A stretch of DNA of 38,068 bases from Oscillospiraceae bacterium (GTDB taxonomy: Bacteria; Bacillota_A; Clostridia; Oscillospirales; Oscillospiraceae): positions 1-38,068 of the forward strand of contig CADBKB010000001.1 in the NCBI GenBank assembly GCA_902795095.1, written 5' to 3'. Positions 24,281 to 31,719 of this stretch are shown here, in pieces. The position numbers were made by a program, and so were the translations under genes. The stretch's first letter is position 1; the number at the start of each line of letters is the position of its first letter. The notes under the pieces are model-generated. The model did no database searches. It saw only the letters and a list, made by a program, of their open reading frames with translations, and had not been told where the DNA came from.

Positions 24281-25528
24281 TTGAAAACTCTGACGATCGA
24301 GGGCGGACGCCCCCTGCACGGCACGGTGCGCGTCAGCGGCGCGAAGAATGCCGTGCTGCCTCTGCTCGCAGCCACGGCGGCCCACGGCGGCCGGTATCGG
24401 CTGGAGAACTGCCCGGCGCTGTCCGATGTGGACGCCACTGTGGATATCCTGGAGCATCTGGGCTGCCGGGTGCGCCGCGACGGGGACGCCGTCGAGGTGG
24501 ACAGCCGCGGCCTTCGCTGCGCCAGGATCCCACGGGAGAAGATGCTTCGTCTGCGCTCCTCGGTCCTGTTTCTCGGCGCCCTGCTGGCCCGCTGCGGCCA
24601 GGCGCAGCTCTGGCTGCCCGGCGGCTGCTGCATCGGGCAGCGCCCCATTGACCTGCACCTGTCCGCCCTGAAGGAGCTGGGCGCCCGGGTGACGGAAGAG
24701 GACGCCCGGGTGACGTGCGCCTGCCCCCGTCTGCGTGGGGGCGCGGTGCGATTGCGCTATCCCAGCGTCGGCGCCACGGAGAATCTGATGCTGGCCGCTC
24801 TGGGGGCCGAAGGCCCCGTCACGATAGTGAACGCGGCCCGGGAGCCCGAGGTGGCGGCCCTGGCCCGGTTTCTTCGCGCCATGGGCGCCGGCGTGACCGG
24901 GGAGGGGAGCGGCGTCATTCGCCTGTGTCCGCCGGAAGCGTTTCATGACGTCCGCTTCCGGGTGCCGCCGGATCGCATCGAGGCTGCCACCTGGCTTTGC
25001 GCCGTGGCCAGCGCCGGGGGCGATGCGACGGTCTCCGGCGTCCGGCCGGAGGAGCTTGCCCCGGTGATTGCGTGCCTGCGCAGCGCGGGCATGCGCCTGG
25101 AAACGAAGGACGGCACGATCCGCGCCGTCGGCGCGGACCTGCATGCCGCCGGCGCGGTGCGCACCGGCCCGTATCCGGCCTTTCCCACCGACGCCCAGGC
25201 GCCGCTGATGGCGGCGCTGCTGAAGGCCGAGGGAATCACATACCTGACTGAAACGGTGTTTGAGCACCGCTTCCGCCATGTGCCTGCGCTGCGGGCCATG
25301 GGCGGAGATATCGAGCTGTCGGGCCGCAGAGCCCGCATCCGCGGCGTGCCTGCCCTGCACGGGGCCGACGTTGCCGCCACGGATCTGCGCGGCGGCGCGG
25401 CCATGGTCATTGCCGCCCTGGGCGCCCGGGGCGAGAGCCGCATCTCACAGCTTGCACACATGGAGCGAGGCTATGACCGCCTCGTGGAGAAGCTCCGCGG
25501 CCTGGGCGCCGGGATCGACGCGGAGTAA
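24281..25528 (+). CDS. murA: UDP-N-acetylglucosamine 1-carboxyvinyltransferase
   Basis: MurA transfers enolpyruvate from PEP to UDP-GlcNAc, the committed step of peptidoglycan synthesis and the target of fosfomycin. Motifs are SGAKNAVLPLLAA (the Lys-Asn pair), LPGGCCIGQRPIDLHL with the active-site cysteine (the first Cys after GG), SVGATENLMLAAL, and PAFPTDAQAPLMAAL with the catalytic-region aspartate. About 415 residues, normal for the family. Two starts are possible: ATG at 24275, which would touch its Shine-Dalgarno with no spacing, or TTG at 24281, six bases after GGAGGG. I prefer the TTG. Clostridia often have two murA genes; only this one is in view. It takes the place after murG. Confidence 0.93.
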   Translation: MKTLTIEGGRPLHGTVRVSGAKNAVLPLLAATAAHGGRYRLENCPALSDVDATVDILEHLGCRVRRDGDAVEVDSRGLRCARIPREKMLRLRSSVLFLGALLARCGQAQLWLPGGCCIGQRPIDLHLSALKELGARVTEEDARVTCACPRLRGGAVRLRYPSVGATENLMLAALGAEGPVTIVNAAREPEVAALARFLRAMGAGVTGEGSGVIRLCPPEAFHDVRFRVPPDRIEAATWLCAVASAGGDATVSGVRPEELAPVIACLRSAGMRLETKDGTIRAVGADLHAAGAVRTGPYPAFPTDAQAPLMAALLKAEGITYLTETVFEHRFRHVPALRAMGGDIELSGRRARIRGVPALHGADVAATDLRGGAAMVIAALGARGESRISQLAHMERGYDRLVEKLRGLGAGIDAE

Positions 25529-25543
25529 CTGGAGGAGAGCTAC

Positions 25544-26539
25544 ATGAGCAATCAAGTACCCGGGCGGCCCCCCGCCGAAAAGCGGCAGCCGTCCCGGCGG
25601 CCCGCGGCCCGGCGCAGCGCGCCGCAGCGTGAAGCGGTGCAGCGCCCCAAGCGGCCCGCGCGCCGCAGACGTAAAAAATCCGCCCGCAGCCGCGTCGCCT
25701 TCGGCAAGGTTTTCGGCCGGACCTTCGTCCGCCGCCTGGCCGCCAGCGTCGGCGTGGCGATCCTGATCAGCCTTGTGCTGATGGCGTTCCTGCGGGTGCG
25801 CACCGTCTCCGTGGTGGGAAACTCCATGTATTCCCGGGAGGAGATCCAGGAGGCCTCCGGCATCTCCGAGGGAAGCGCCCTGCTGCTGGTCAACAAAACT
25901 ACGGCGGCCAGCCGGATCCGCGCCCAGCTGCCCTATATTGACGAGGTGCGGGTGGGAGTGAATCTGCCCGATACCGTGAAGATCGAGGTCGTGGAGCTGG
26001 AGACCACCTTCGCTGTGGCGGCGGATGACGGCAGCTTCTGGCTGATCAATTCCGGCGGCCGGCTTATCGAGCGCATCACGGGCAAGGACGCCTCGGATTA
26101 TCTGAAGATCGAGGGCATCCGCATCGAGAGCGGCGAGGTGGGCGACCAGGCCAAGGCCGTGGAGGAGCCCGCGCCGGAGCAGACCGAGGAAACGGAGCAG
26201 GACGAGGAAGCCGAGGAAGCGGAGGAAGAGATGACGGAGGAGCGTCCCCCCGAGGCCTCCAGCGCCGAGCGCCTGGATGTAGCCCTGCAGATCGTGCGGC
26301 AGCTTGCCGAGGAGGAGGACATCCGCTCCATCACCTCCGTGGACGTCAGCTCCATTTACGATCTGCAGATCTGGTACGGCACCCGCTTCCAGGTGAAGCT
26401 CGGCGGCACGACGGAGCTCAGCTACAAGCTCGAGTATATGGTCGCAGCCCTGGCCCAGCTCGAAAGTTACCAGAGCGGTGTGCTCGATTTGACCTTCCAG
26501 GAGGCAAAAAAAGCGACCTTCATCCCCTGGTCCAGCTAA
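25544..26539 (+). CDS. divIB: Cell division protein DivIB/FtsQ with acidic insert
   Basis: DivIB/FtsQ bridges FtsL-DivIC and the septal synthase. The 331-residue protein has a very basic cytoplasmic part (1-62, rich in Arg/Pro), one membrane helix (about 64-84), and a POTRA domain (about 85-155: LRVRTVSVVGNSMYSREEIQEASGI, YIDEVRVGVNLPDTVKIEV). The beta domain that follows is interrupted at about residues 206-241 by a run made almost only of Glu, Asp, Pro, Thr and Ala. After it the domain resumes (ERLDVALQIVRQLAEEEDIRSITSVDVSSIYDLQIWYGTRFQVKLG). The start follows GGAGGAGAG. The last residues are FIPWSS. Family call by POTRA, topology and position just before ftsZ. Confidence 0.88.
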   Translation: MSNQVPGRPPAEKRQPSRRPAARRSAPQREAVQRPKRPARRRRKKSARSRVAFGKVFGRTFVRRLAASVGVAILISLVLMAFLRVRTVSVVGNSMYSREEIQEASGISEGSALLLVNKTTAASRIRAQLPYIDEVRVGVNLPDTVKIEVVELETTFAVAADDGSFWLINSGGRLIERITGKDASDYLKIEGIRIESGEVGDQAKAVEEPAPEQTEETEQDEEAEEAEEEMTEERPPEASSAERLDVALQIVRQLAEEEDIRSITSVDVSSIYDLQIWYGTRFQVKLGGTTELSYKLEYMVAALAQLESYQSGVLDLTFQEAKKATFIPWSS

Positions 26540-26576
26540 AAAAGAATAAAATCTTTCCAAAACAGAAGAATTTCTA

Positions 26577-26605
26577 TTGACCCGAGGGGATTTTGCAGTT
26601 AGAAT
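26577..26605 (+). promoter_or_regulatory. Sigma-A type promoter for ftsZ
   Basis: TTGACC (26577-26582), exactly 17 bases, and TAGAAT (26600-26605), about 92 bases upstream of the ftsZ ATG. It lies in the 158-base divIB-ftsZ gap, so ftsZ can probably be transcribed apart from the rest of the cluster. Confidence 0.7.
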
Positions 26606-26697
26606 AAAAGAGTATAAATGTGTGTATCATATCCCCAGGCCACCTCGGGGCGAATATGAAGACCATAGAAGCGACAGCGTACATAGGAGGAGAGCAT

Positions 26698-27780
26698 ATG
26701 TCCGAAGTTTATACAGATAAGGTTGTCAATATCAAGGTCATCGGCGTCGGCGGCGCCGGCAACAATGTTGTCAACAGAATGATCGACAGCGGCATTGACG
26801 GCGTCGAATTCGTGGCTGTCAATACCGATAAGCAGGACCTGAACAAATCCAGATGCCCGAACAAGCTGCAGATCGGCGAGAAGCTGACCGGCGGCATGGG
26901 CGCCGGCTCCAAGCCCGACACCGGCAAGAAGGCCGCGGAGGAATCCCGTGCCGTCATCGCCAAGACCCTTGAGGGTGCGGACATGGTCTTTATCACCGCC
27001 GGCATGGGCGGCGGCACCGGCACCGGCGCAGCGCCCATCATTGCCGATCTGGCCCACGAGGCCGGCATCCTCACCGTCGGCGTCGTGACCAAGCCCTTCC
27101 GCTTTGAGGGCGCCAACCGCATGCGCCAGGCGGAGTCCGGCATCGCGGCCCTGTCCGACAAGGTCGATTCTCTCATCATCATCCCCAACGACCGGCTGAA
27201 GTATGTCACCGATCAGAAGATCACCTTTGCCAACGCCTTCGGCATCGCCGACGATGTGCTCAAGCAGGCCGTTACCTCCATCTCCCAGCTGGTGAGCTAT
27301 TCCGAGAAGGTCATCATTAACCTCGACTTCGCCGATGTGTCCTCCGTTATGAAGGACGCCGGCCGCGCCCACATGGGCGTGGGCCTTGCCGCCGGCCGCG
27401 ACAAAGCGGAGGTTGCCGCCCAGATGGCCGTCGCCTCCCCGCTGCTGGAGACCTCCATCAACGGCGCCACCGGCGTGCTCATCAACGTGACCGGCGCCCC
27501 CGATCTGGGCCTGGACGACGTGGAGACCGCCGCCAACATCGTCATGGAGGCGGCCAATCCCGAGGCCAACATCATCTTCGGCGCCGCCTTCGACGACGCT
27601 TATGAGGATGAGATGCGCGTCACCGTCATTGCCACCGGCTTCGGCGACAAGAGCGAGGCCCCCGCAGCCAAACCCAGCCCCTTCGCCCCCGCAGAGCGGC
27701 CCAAGACCGAGCCCGGCCCCGCCGTCACCGATGAGGACGTGGATGATATCGACGCTATTTTCTCCATCTTCAATAAGTGA
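26698..27780 (+). CDS. ftsZ: Cell division GTPase FtsZ
   Basis: FtsZ is the tubulin homologue that forms the division ring. The 360-residue protein has IKVIGVGGAGNNVVNRMID, the GTP-binding T4 loop MGGGTGTGAAP (tubulin signature), the T7 region with NLDFADVSSVMKDAGRAHMG, and a C2 domain. The linker is short, about 30 residues (proline/lysine rich), and the end is DVDDIDAIFSIFNK in place of the more common D-I-P-x-F-L-R type tail that binds FtsA, SepF or ZapA-type partners. The start at 26698 follows AGGAGGAGAGCAT. A longer upstream frame includes the untranslated leader. It has its own promoter and a terminator after it. Confidence 0.97.
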   Translation: MSEVYTDKVVNIKVIGVGGAGNNVVNRMIDSGIDGVEFVAVNTDKQDLNKSRCPNKLQIGEKLTGGMGAGSKPDTGKKAAEESRAVIAKTLEGADMVFITAGMGGGTGTGAAPIIADLAHEAGILTVGVVTKPFRFEGANRMRQAESGIAALSDKVDSLIIIPNDRLKYVTDQKITFANAFGIADDVLKQAVTSISQLVSYSEKVIINLDFADVSSVMKDAGRAHMGVGLAAGRDKAEVAAQMAVASPLLETSINGATGVLINVTGAPDLGLDDVETAANIVMEAANPEANIIFGAAFDDAYEDEMRVTVIATGFGDKSEAPAAKPSPFAPAERPKTEPGPAVTDEDVDDIDAIFSIFNK

Positions 27781-27796
27781 TTCCTGTGGGATTATC

Positions 27797-27831
27797 CAGC
27801 GGCGCCGACGGTGCTCGGAGCCGCTGTTTTT
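27797..27831 (+). terminator. Terminator after ftsZ
   Basis: CAGCGGC-GCCGA (27797 on) pairs with TCGG-AGCCGCTG, one mismatch, followed by TTTTT (27827-27831). It lies 17 bases after the ftsZ stop and closes the dcw cluster. Confidence 0.8.
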
Positions 27832-27855
27832 ATGGAGGAAAAAAACGCCAAGACG

Positions 27856-27884
27856 CTTTACTTTTACGGTTTAGCCTGCTAAAA
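27856..27884 (+). promoter_or_regulatory. Sigma-A type promoter before yerC
   Basis: TTTACT (27856-27861), 17 bases, TAAAAT (27879-27884), about 37 bases upstream of the yerC start. It follows the ftsZ terminator, as expected for a new transcript. Confidence 0.55.
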
Positions 27885-27920
27885 TAATAAATAATCAAAA
27901 TCAACGGAGGTGCAAGCGCT

Positions 27921-28220
27921 TTGAACAGCCGAAACAAGCAGACGAATCCCGACCACGATCTTTATAAAGCGATCCTGTTGCTGGAATCCCCCGAGGAATG
28001 CTACAACTTTTTCTGTGACCTTTGCACCATGTCCGAGATGAAGGCCATGGAGCAGCGCTTCGAGGTTGCCAAGCTCCTGAGCGAGGGGAAGATCTACAAC
28101 GACATCCTGGAGCTGACCGGCACCAGCTCGGCCACCATCAGCCGCGTCAACCGCAGCCTGAACTACGGCAAGGACTCCTATTGGGAGCTGTTCCGCAAGC
28201 TGAAGGAGCAGGAGGGATGA
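27921..28220 (+). CDS. TrpR-like regulator, YerC/YecD family
   Basis: This 99-residue protein belongs to the TrpR-related YerC/YecD family, small helix-turn-helix proteins found in most Firmicutes whose target is unclear. Key segments are LLLESPEECYNFFCDLCTMSEMKAMEQRFEVAKLLSEG and the DNA-recognition helix ILELTGTSSATISRVNRSL. The start is a TTG, with ACGGAGGTG upstream at somewhat long spacing, and no better ATG exists. The last codons overlap the methyltransferase start by 4 bases (ATGA). The pair may be functionally linked, which is inference. Confidence 0.88.
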   Translation: MNSRNKQTNPDHDLYKAILLLESPEECYNFFCDLCTMSEMKAMEQRFEVAKLLSEGKIYNDILELTGTSSATISRVNRSLNYGKDSYWELFRKLKEQEG

Positions 28221-28960
28221 ACGCCTACACGTCTCTGGCGCAGGCCTATGACCGGCTGACCTGGGACGTGGATTATGCCGGCATTCTGGATTACATCGAG
28301 GCGCTGCTGCGGGGGCGGGGCAAGCGGCCGGAGACGGTGCTGGACCTGGCCTGCGGCACGGGCTCGCTGTCGGTGCTTCTGGCCCGGCGGGGTTACCGGG
28401 TCACGGGCGTGGACATGTCGGAGGATATGCTCGCCGTGGCCTCGGAGAAGGCCTGTGCCCTGGAGGAGAACGTCCCCTTTTTTGTGTGCCAGCGCATGGA
28501 GCGCCTGCGTCTGCCGGAGTGCGTGGAGCTTGTCGTATGCTGCCTGGACAGCATGAACTACATCACTGACCCCGCCGCGTGCCGCCGCGCCCTGCGGAGG
28601 GTGTATGATGCCCTCGCTCCCGGGGGCATGTTCATATTCGACGTGAACACCCCGGAGAAGCTCCGGGCCATGGACGGCCAGGTCTTCCTGGACGAGACAG
28701 AGGATATCTACTGCGTCTGGCGCGGGGCGTACGACAGCGCCGCGCGTGTCTGCGCCTATGGCATCGACCTGTTCCTGCGGGAGGGCAGGCTGTGGAGGCG
28801 CTGCTTTGAGGAGCACCGGGAGTATGCCTATACCCGGCAGGAGCTGGAGCGCTGGCTGGGCGAGGCGGGCTTCACCGGCATCCGCGTCTGCGGCGACCGC
28901 CGCATGGACGCGCCCGCGCCGGGCGAGCAGCGCATCTATTTTTCCGCATGTAAGGAGTAA
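28217..28960 (+). CDS. Class I SAM-dependent methyltransferase
   Basis: This 247-residue cytosolic protein has a Rossmann-type SAM fold: motif I is VLDLACGTGSLSVLLARRGY, followed by VTGVDMSEDMLAVASEKA, LVVCCLDSMNYI and the post-motif region LAPGGMFIFDVNTPEKLRAM. The N-terminus NAYTSLAQAYDRLTWDVDYAGILDYIE is common in a group of small clostridial methyltransferases of unknown substrate. GGAGGG precedes the ATG, and it overlaps yerC by 4 bases. Two bases separate its stop from hslO. The substrate cannot be told from the sequence. Confidence 0.85.
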   Translation: MNAYTSLAQAYDRLTWDVDYAGILDYIEALLRGRGKRPETVLDLACGTGSLSVLLARRGYRVTGVDMSEDMLAVASEKACALEENVPFFVCQRMERLRLPECVELVVCCLDSMNYITDPAACRRALRRVYDALAPGGMFIFDVNTPEKLRAMDGQVFLDETEDIYCVWRGAYDSAARVCAYGIDLFLREGRLWRRCFEEHREYAYTRQELERWLGEAGFTGIRVCGDRRMDAPAPGEQRIYFSACKE

Positions 28961-28963
28961 GCT

Positions 28964-29839
28964 ATGGATCATATCATCCGCGCCATGTCCCGCGACGGCT
29001 ATGTCAAGGCCGTCGCCGTCGTTTCCACGGATCTGGTGGAGCGCGCCAGAACCATCCATCATACCACCGCCGTAGCCACGGCGGCGCTGGGCCGTGTGCT
29101 GTCCGCCGCCTCCATGATGGGCAACATGCAGAAGATCGAGGAGGGCTCGCTGACCCTGCAGTTCAAGGGCGGCGGTCCCCTGGGCACCGTCCTCGCGGTG
29201 TCCGACGCCCATGGCAATGTCCGCGGCTATGTCCAGAATCCGGTGATCAGCCTCATGGAAAAGTACCCCGGCAAGCTGGACGTGGGCGCCGCTGTGGGCA
29301 CCGACGGCATGCTGACCGTCATCCGGGATCTGCACATGAAGGAGCCTTATGTGGGTTCCGTGGCGCTGGCCACCGGCGAGATCGGCGACGACATCGCCGC
29401 CTACTTTGCCCACAGCGAGCAGACCCCCACGGCCTGCGGCCTGGGCGTACTGGTGAACCCGGACCAGTCGGTGCGCTGTGCCGGCGGCTACCTGGTTCAG
29501 CTGCTGCCCGGGGCCCCGGAGGATGTGATCAGCCGGGTGGAGATCGGCATCATGAACGCCGGCGCCGTGACGAAGATGCTGGAGGCCGGACTCGACGGCG
29601 CGGGGATCCTGCGCGCTGTGCTGGAAAACTTCGAGGTGGAGCTCTTCGAGCGGGAGGATGTGGCCTACAAATGCTACTGCTCCCGGGACCGCGTCACCGC
29701 CGCCCTCATCAGCCTGGGCCGGGAGGAGCTGGGTGAGATGATCGAAGAGGGAAAGGACGTTCACATGTCCTGCCAATTCTGCGATGCGGACTACGTCTTT
29801 ACCCCCGAGGATCTCCGCGCCATCCTGCAAAGTCTTTAA
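28964..29839 (+). CDS. hslO: Redox-regulated chaperone Hsp33
   Basis: Hsp33 is a holdase turned on by oxidation: zinc-bound cysteines form disulfides and unfold the C-terminal switch. The 291-residue protein has the usual core (DHIIRAMSRDGYVKAVAVVSTDLVERARTIHHTTAVATAALGR, then GGGPLGTVLAVSDAHGNVRGYVQNP). The cysteine pattern is C-x-C in KCYCSRDRV and C-x-x-C in CQFCDADYVF. The length is normal. It starts with ATG, three bases after the methyltransferase stop, with AAGGAG within that gene's end. It sits just upstream of the tRNA cluster, whose own promoter follows. Confidence 0.95.
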   Translation: MDHIIRAMSRDGYVKAVAVVSTDLVERARTIHHTTAVATAALGRVLSAASMMGNMQKIEEGSLTLQFKGGGPLGTVLAVSDAHGNVRGYVQNPVISLMEKYPGKLDVGAAVGTDGMLTVIRDLHMKEPYVGSVALATGEIGDDIAAYFAHSEQTPTACGLGVLVNPDQSVRCAGGYLVQLLPGAPEDVISRVEIGIMNAGAVTKMLEAGLDGAGILRAVLENFEVELFEREDVAYKCYCSRDRVTAALISLGREELGEMIEEGKDVHMSCQFCDADYVFTPEDLRAILQSL

Positions 29840-29862
29840 TTCTCGAAAAAACAAAAAACTGC

Positions 29863-29891
29863 TTGACAAAAAAGCGCCGCCTATGTATAAT
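29863..29891 (+). promoter_or_regulatory. Consensus promoter of the five-tRNA operon
   Basis: TTGACA (29863-29868), exactly 17 bases, TATAAT (29886-29891): a perfect sigma-70/sigma-A consensus, typical for stable RNA genes. The first tRNA starts about 32 bases after the -10. Confidence 0.9.
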
Positions 29892-29923
29892 AAGCTACGT
29901 CCGCTGAAGCACGGCGGCGTTTT

Positions 29924-29999
29924 GGAAGGTTAGCTCAGCTGGGAGAGCACCTGCCTTACAAGCAGGGGGTCACAGGTTCGAGCCCTGTACTTTCCACCA
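29924..29999 (+). tRNA. tRNA-Val (anticodon TAC)
   Basis: A 76-base cloverleaf. The acceptor arm GGAAGGT pairs with ACTTTCC, the anticodon stem is CCTGC/GCAGG with loop CTTACAA (anticodon TAC), the T-arm has GGTTCGAG, and the CCA end is encoded. Confidence 0.95.
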
Positions 30000-30004
30000 T
30001 ATAT

Positions 30005-30081
30005 GGCCCGGTGGTGCAGTCGGTTAGCACGCCAGCCTGTCACGCTGGAGGTCGACGGTTCGAGTCCGTTCCGGGTCGCCA
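30005..30081 (+). tRNA. tRNA-Asp (anticodon GTC)
   Basis: A 77-base cloverleaf. GGCCCGG pairs with CCGGGTC, the anticodon stem is CCAGC/GCTGG with loop CTGTCAC (anticodon GTC), and the discriminator is G with CCA encoded. It is the type of tRNA that the gluQRS product would modify. Confidence 0.95.
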
Positions 30082-30090
30082 TTTTTTAAC

Positions 30091-30110
30091 GGGGTGATTT
30101 TCATCACCCC
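30091..30110. other. Short hairpin between tRNA-Asp and tRNA-Phe
   Basis: GGGGTGAT (30091-30098) pairs with ATCACCCC (30103-30110), loop TTTC. No T-run follows, so it may be a processing signal between tRNAs. Confidence 0.5.
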
Positions 30111-30116
30111 ATATAT

Positions 30117-30192
<76 letters not shown>

Positions 30193-30195
30193 TTT

Positions 30196-30271
30196 GCGGG
30201 TGTAGCTCATCCGGTAGAGCGCCACCTTGCCAAGGTGGAGGTAGCGAGTTCGAGCCTCGTCACCCGCTCCA
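30196..30271 (+). tRNA. tRNA-Gly (anticodon GCC)
   Basis: A 76-base cloverleaf. GCGGGTG pairs with CACCCGC, the anticodon stem is CCACC/GGTGG with loop TTGCCAA (anticodon GCC), the discriminator is T and CCA is encoded. Confidence 0.95.
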
Positions 30272-30274
30272 AAC

Positions 30275-30304
30275 AAATAAGGAACGCCTGCGCGTTCCTT
30301 ATTT
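30275..30304. terminator. 13-bp hairpin between tRNA-Gly and tRNA-Cys
   Basis: AAATAAGGAACGC (30275-30287) pairs perfectly with GCGTTCCTTATTT (30292-30304) around CTGC. The 3' arm ends in a T-rich part but no long T-run follows, so it may be a partial terminator or a processing signal inside the tRNA operon. Confidence 0.5.
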
Positions 30305-30309
30305 CATAC

Positions 30310-30384
30310 GGTGCCATGGCCAAGTGGTAAGGCAAGGGTCTGCAAAACCCTGATTCCCCAGTTCAAATCTGGGTGGCACCTCCA
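30310..30384 (+). tRNA. tRNA-Cys (anticodon GCA)
   Basis: A 75-base cloverleaf. GGTGCCA pairs with TGGCACC, the anticodon stem is AGGGT/ACCCT with loop CTGCAAA (anticodon GCA), the discriminator is T and CCA is encoded. Confidence 0.95.
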
Positions 30385-30430
30385 TACAAAAGACCTCTTT
30401 CGTCAGCACGGCGAAAGAGGTCTTTTGTAT
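30384..30430. terminator. Strong bidirectional terminator after the tRNA operon
   Basis: A perfect 19-bp inverted repeat pairs 30384-30402 with 30412-30430 around a 9-base loop. Both arms contain TTTT-type ends on their strands (TCTTTTGTAT), so it can end both the tRNA transcript and the convergent yitT transcript. The following 216 bases up to yitT hold no gene or RNA that I can recognise. Confidence 0.8.
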
Positions 30431-30646
30431 AGGCGGCCGTTCCCGGCATACGAAGAGCTCCACGGACGCCGGACGCATGATCAGTCATGCCTTGGCACAG
30501 GAAGGAGCAGATCCGAAGCGGTCATTTCTGCCCTGTATGGTTTTCTCATTTCCACGGGAAAGCTCCGGCCTGTCTGCCGGTCAGCCCGGTTTTCTGCGTG
30601 AACACCGGGCCGGGCTCGAAATATGCATACCCGTGCCGCCCCGGGA

Positions 30647-31516
30647 TCAGTCCGCGCGGAAGCCCTCGCCGTGGACCTCGGTGGAGTCGGTCACGAAGGT
30701 GAAGGCGTTCGGATCGGCCTGCTTGATCAGCTGCAGGGTCTGGGCCAGCACCCGCCGCCGCGTCACGGTGACGATGATCTGCTTATGCTCCTTCGTATAG
30801 CCGCCCAGGGCGGGGATCACGGTGGTGCCCCGGCCGGTGCGCTCATTGAGAAGCGCAGCCACCGCTTCGCCGCGCTCGGTGACGGTGTAGATCACCTTGG
30901 CATAATCCACACCCTGGCAGATGGTATCGATCATCTTTGAGGAAACAAAGATGGCGATGGCGGAGTAGATGGCGACGTCAATGTTCTTGAACACCGCCGC
31001 CGCAAAGGCCACAACGGCGGCGTCGATGAACAGCAGCAGGGTGCCGCTGGACACATTCGGCAGGGCGCGCCGCAGCATCATCGCGGCCAGGTCGGTGCCG
31101 CCGGAGGTGATCCCCCGCAGGAACAGCAGTCCCAGTCCGGCGCCGGAGATCGCTCCGCCGAACACGGCGGCGATCAGCGTGTTGCCGGTATAGGCCAGGC
31201 CGAGGGAGGACGTGAAGTCGATGAAGAAGGACATCAGCGGCACGGACAGCAGCGTATAGATCAGTGTGTGCCGGCCCAGCAACCGCCATGCCCCCAGCAG
31301 CAGGGGGAGGTTCAGCAGCAGCGTCCAGGCGCCCACGCTGAGCCGCGGCAGCAGATGGGACAGAGCCGTGGCCAGACCGGAGATCCCGCCCGGGGCGATG
31401 TCGTTGGGCACGGTAAAAATCGCCAGGGGAATGCCGATCAGCGCCGTGCCCAGTACGGTGGTCAGAAGATCCAGCAGGACCTGCTTCGGAGATAATCGGA
31501 TGTGTGGTTGTTTCAT
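30647..31516 (-). CDS. YitT family membrane protein
   Basis: This 289-residue protein has the YitT layout: about five membrane helices (residues 15-190) followed by a soluble DUF2179 domain. Recognisable segments are TALIGIPLAIFTVPNDIAPGGISGLATALSHLL, GLGLLFLRGITSGGTDLAAMMLRRALP, SSKMIDTICQGVDYAKVIYTVTERGE and the domain end VIPALGGYTKEHKQIIVTVTRRR. Transport or regulatory roles have been suggested for the family but none is settled. The start at 31516 is preferred because AGGCGG stands 7 bases before it; the frame is open 26 codons further. Its promoter is at 31566-31594. Confidence 0.88.
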   Translation of the reverse strand: MKQPHIRLSPKQVLLDLLTTVLGTALIGIPLAIFTVPNDIAPGGISGLATALSHLLPRLSVGAWTLLLNLPLLLGAWRLLGRHTLIYTLLSVPLMSFFIDFTSSLGLAYTGNTLIAAVFGGAISGAGLGLLFLRGITSGGTDLAAMMLRRALPNVSSGTLLLFIDAAVVAFAAAVFKNIDVAIYSAIAIFVSSKMIDTICQGVDYAKVIYTVTERGEAVAALLNERTGRGTTVIPALGGYTKEHKQIIVTVTRRRVLAQTLQLIKQADPNAFTFVTDSTEVHGEGFRAD

Positions 31517-31565
31517 ATCGTTACCGCCTGTCAGTTTATTTGAGGGAACGCGCAGGAACAGCATT

Positions 31566-31594
31566 ATTGTACCACCGATCGCGTTGCTTCTCAA
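31566..31594 (-). promoter_or_regulatory. Sigma-A type promoter for yitT
   Basis: On the minus strand TTGAGA (31594-31589), 17 bases, TACAAT (31571-31566), about 50 bases before the yitT start. Confidence 0.6.
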
Positions 31595-31637
31595 CCAATT
31601 CTTGGGAAACCGGGCGCCAACTCGCTGCGTCCGGGAC

Positions 31638-31665
31638 TTGATTTTATCGGGAATTTGTTTATAAT
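31638..31665 (+). promoter_or_regulatory. Sigma-A type promoter for the flavin reductase gene
   Basis: TTGATT (31638-31643), 16 bases, TATAAT (31660-31665), 54 bases before the start codon. It is divergent from the yitT promoter. Confidence 0.65.
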
Positions 31666-31719
31666 GGAAACAGATACGGGTTCAATTCTCCGGAAAACGT
31701 AAGAAAAGAGGTATAACCC

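Noticed and set aside
24265..24651. Alternative open frame starting at ATG 24265 (RRDELENSDD...)
   Set aside because: It runs in another frame through murA, has arginine-rich shadow composition and no family resemblance.
30431..30646. Small RNA or peptide gene between the tRNA operon and yitT
   Set aside because: Only short frames without ribosome-binding sites and weak dyads; nothing that can be supported.
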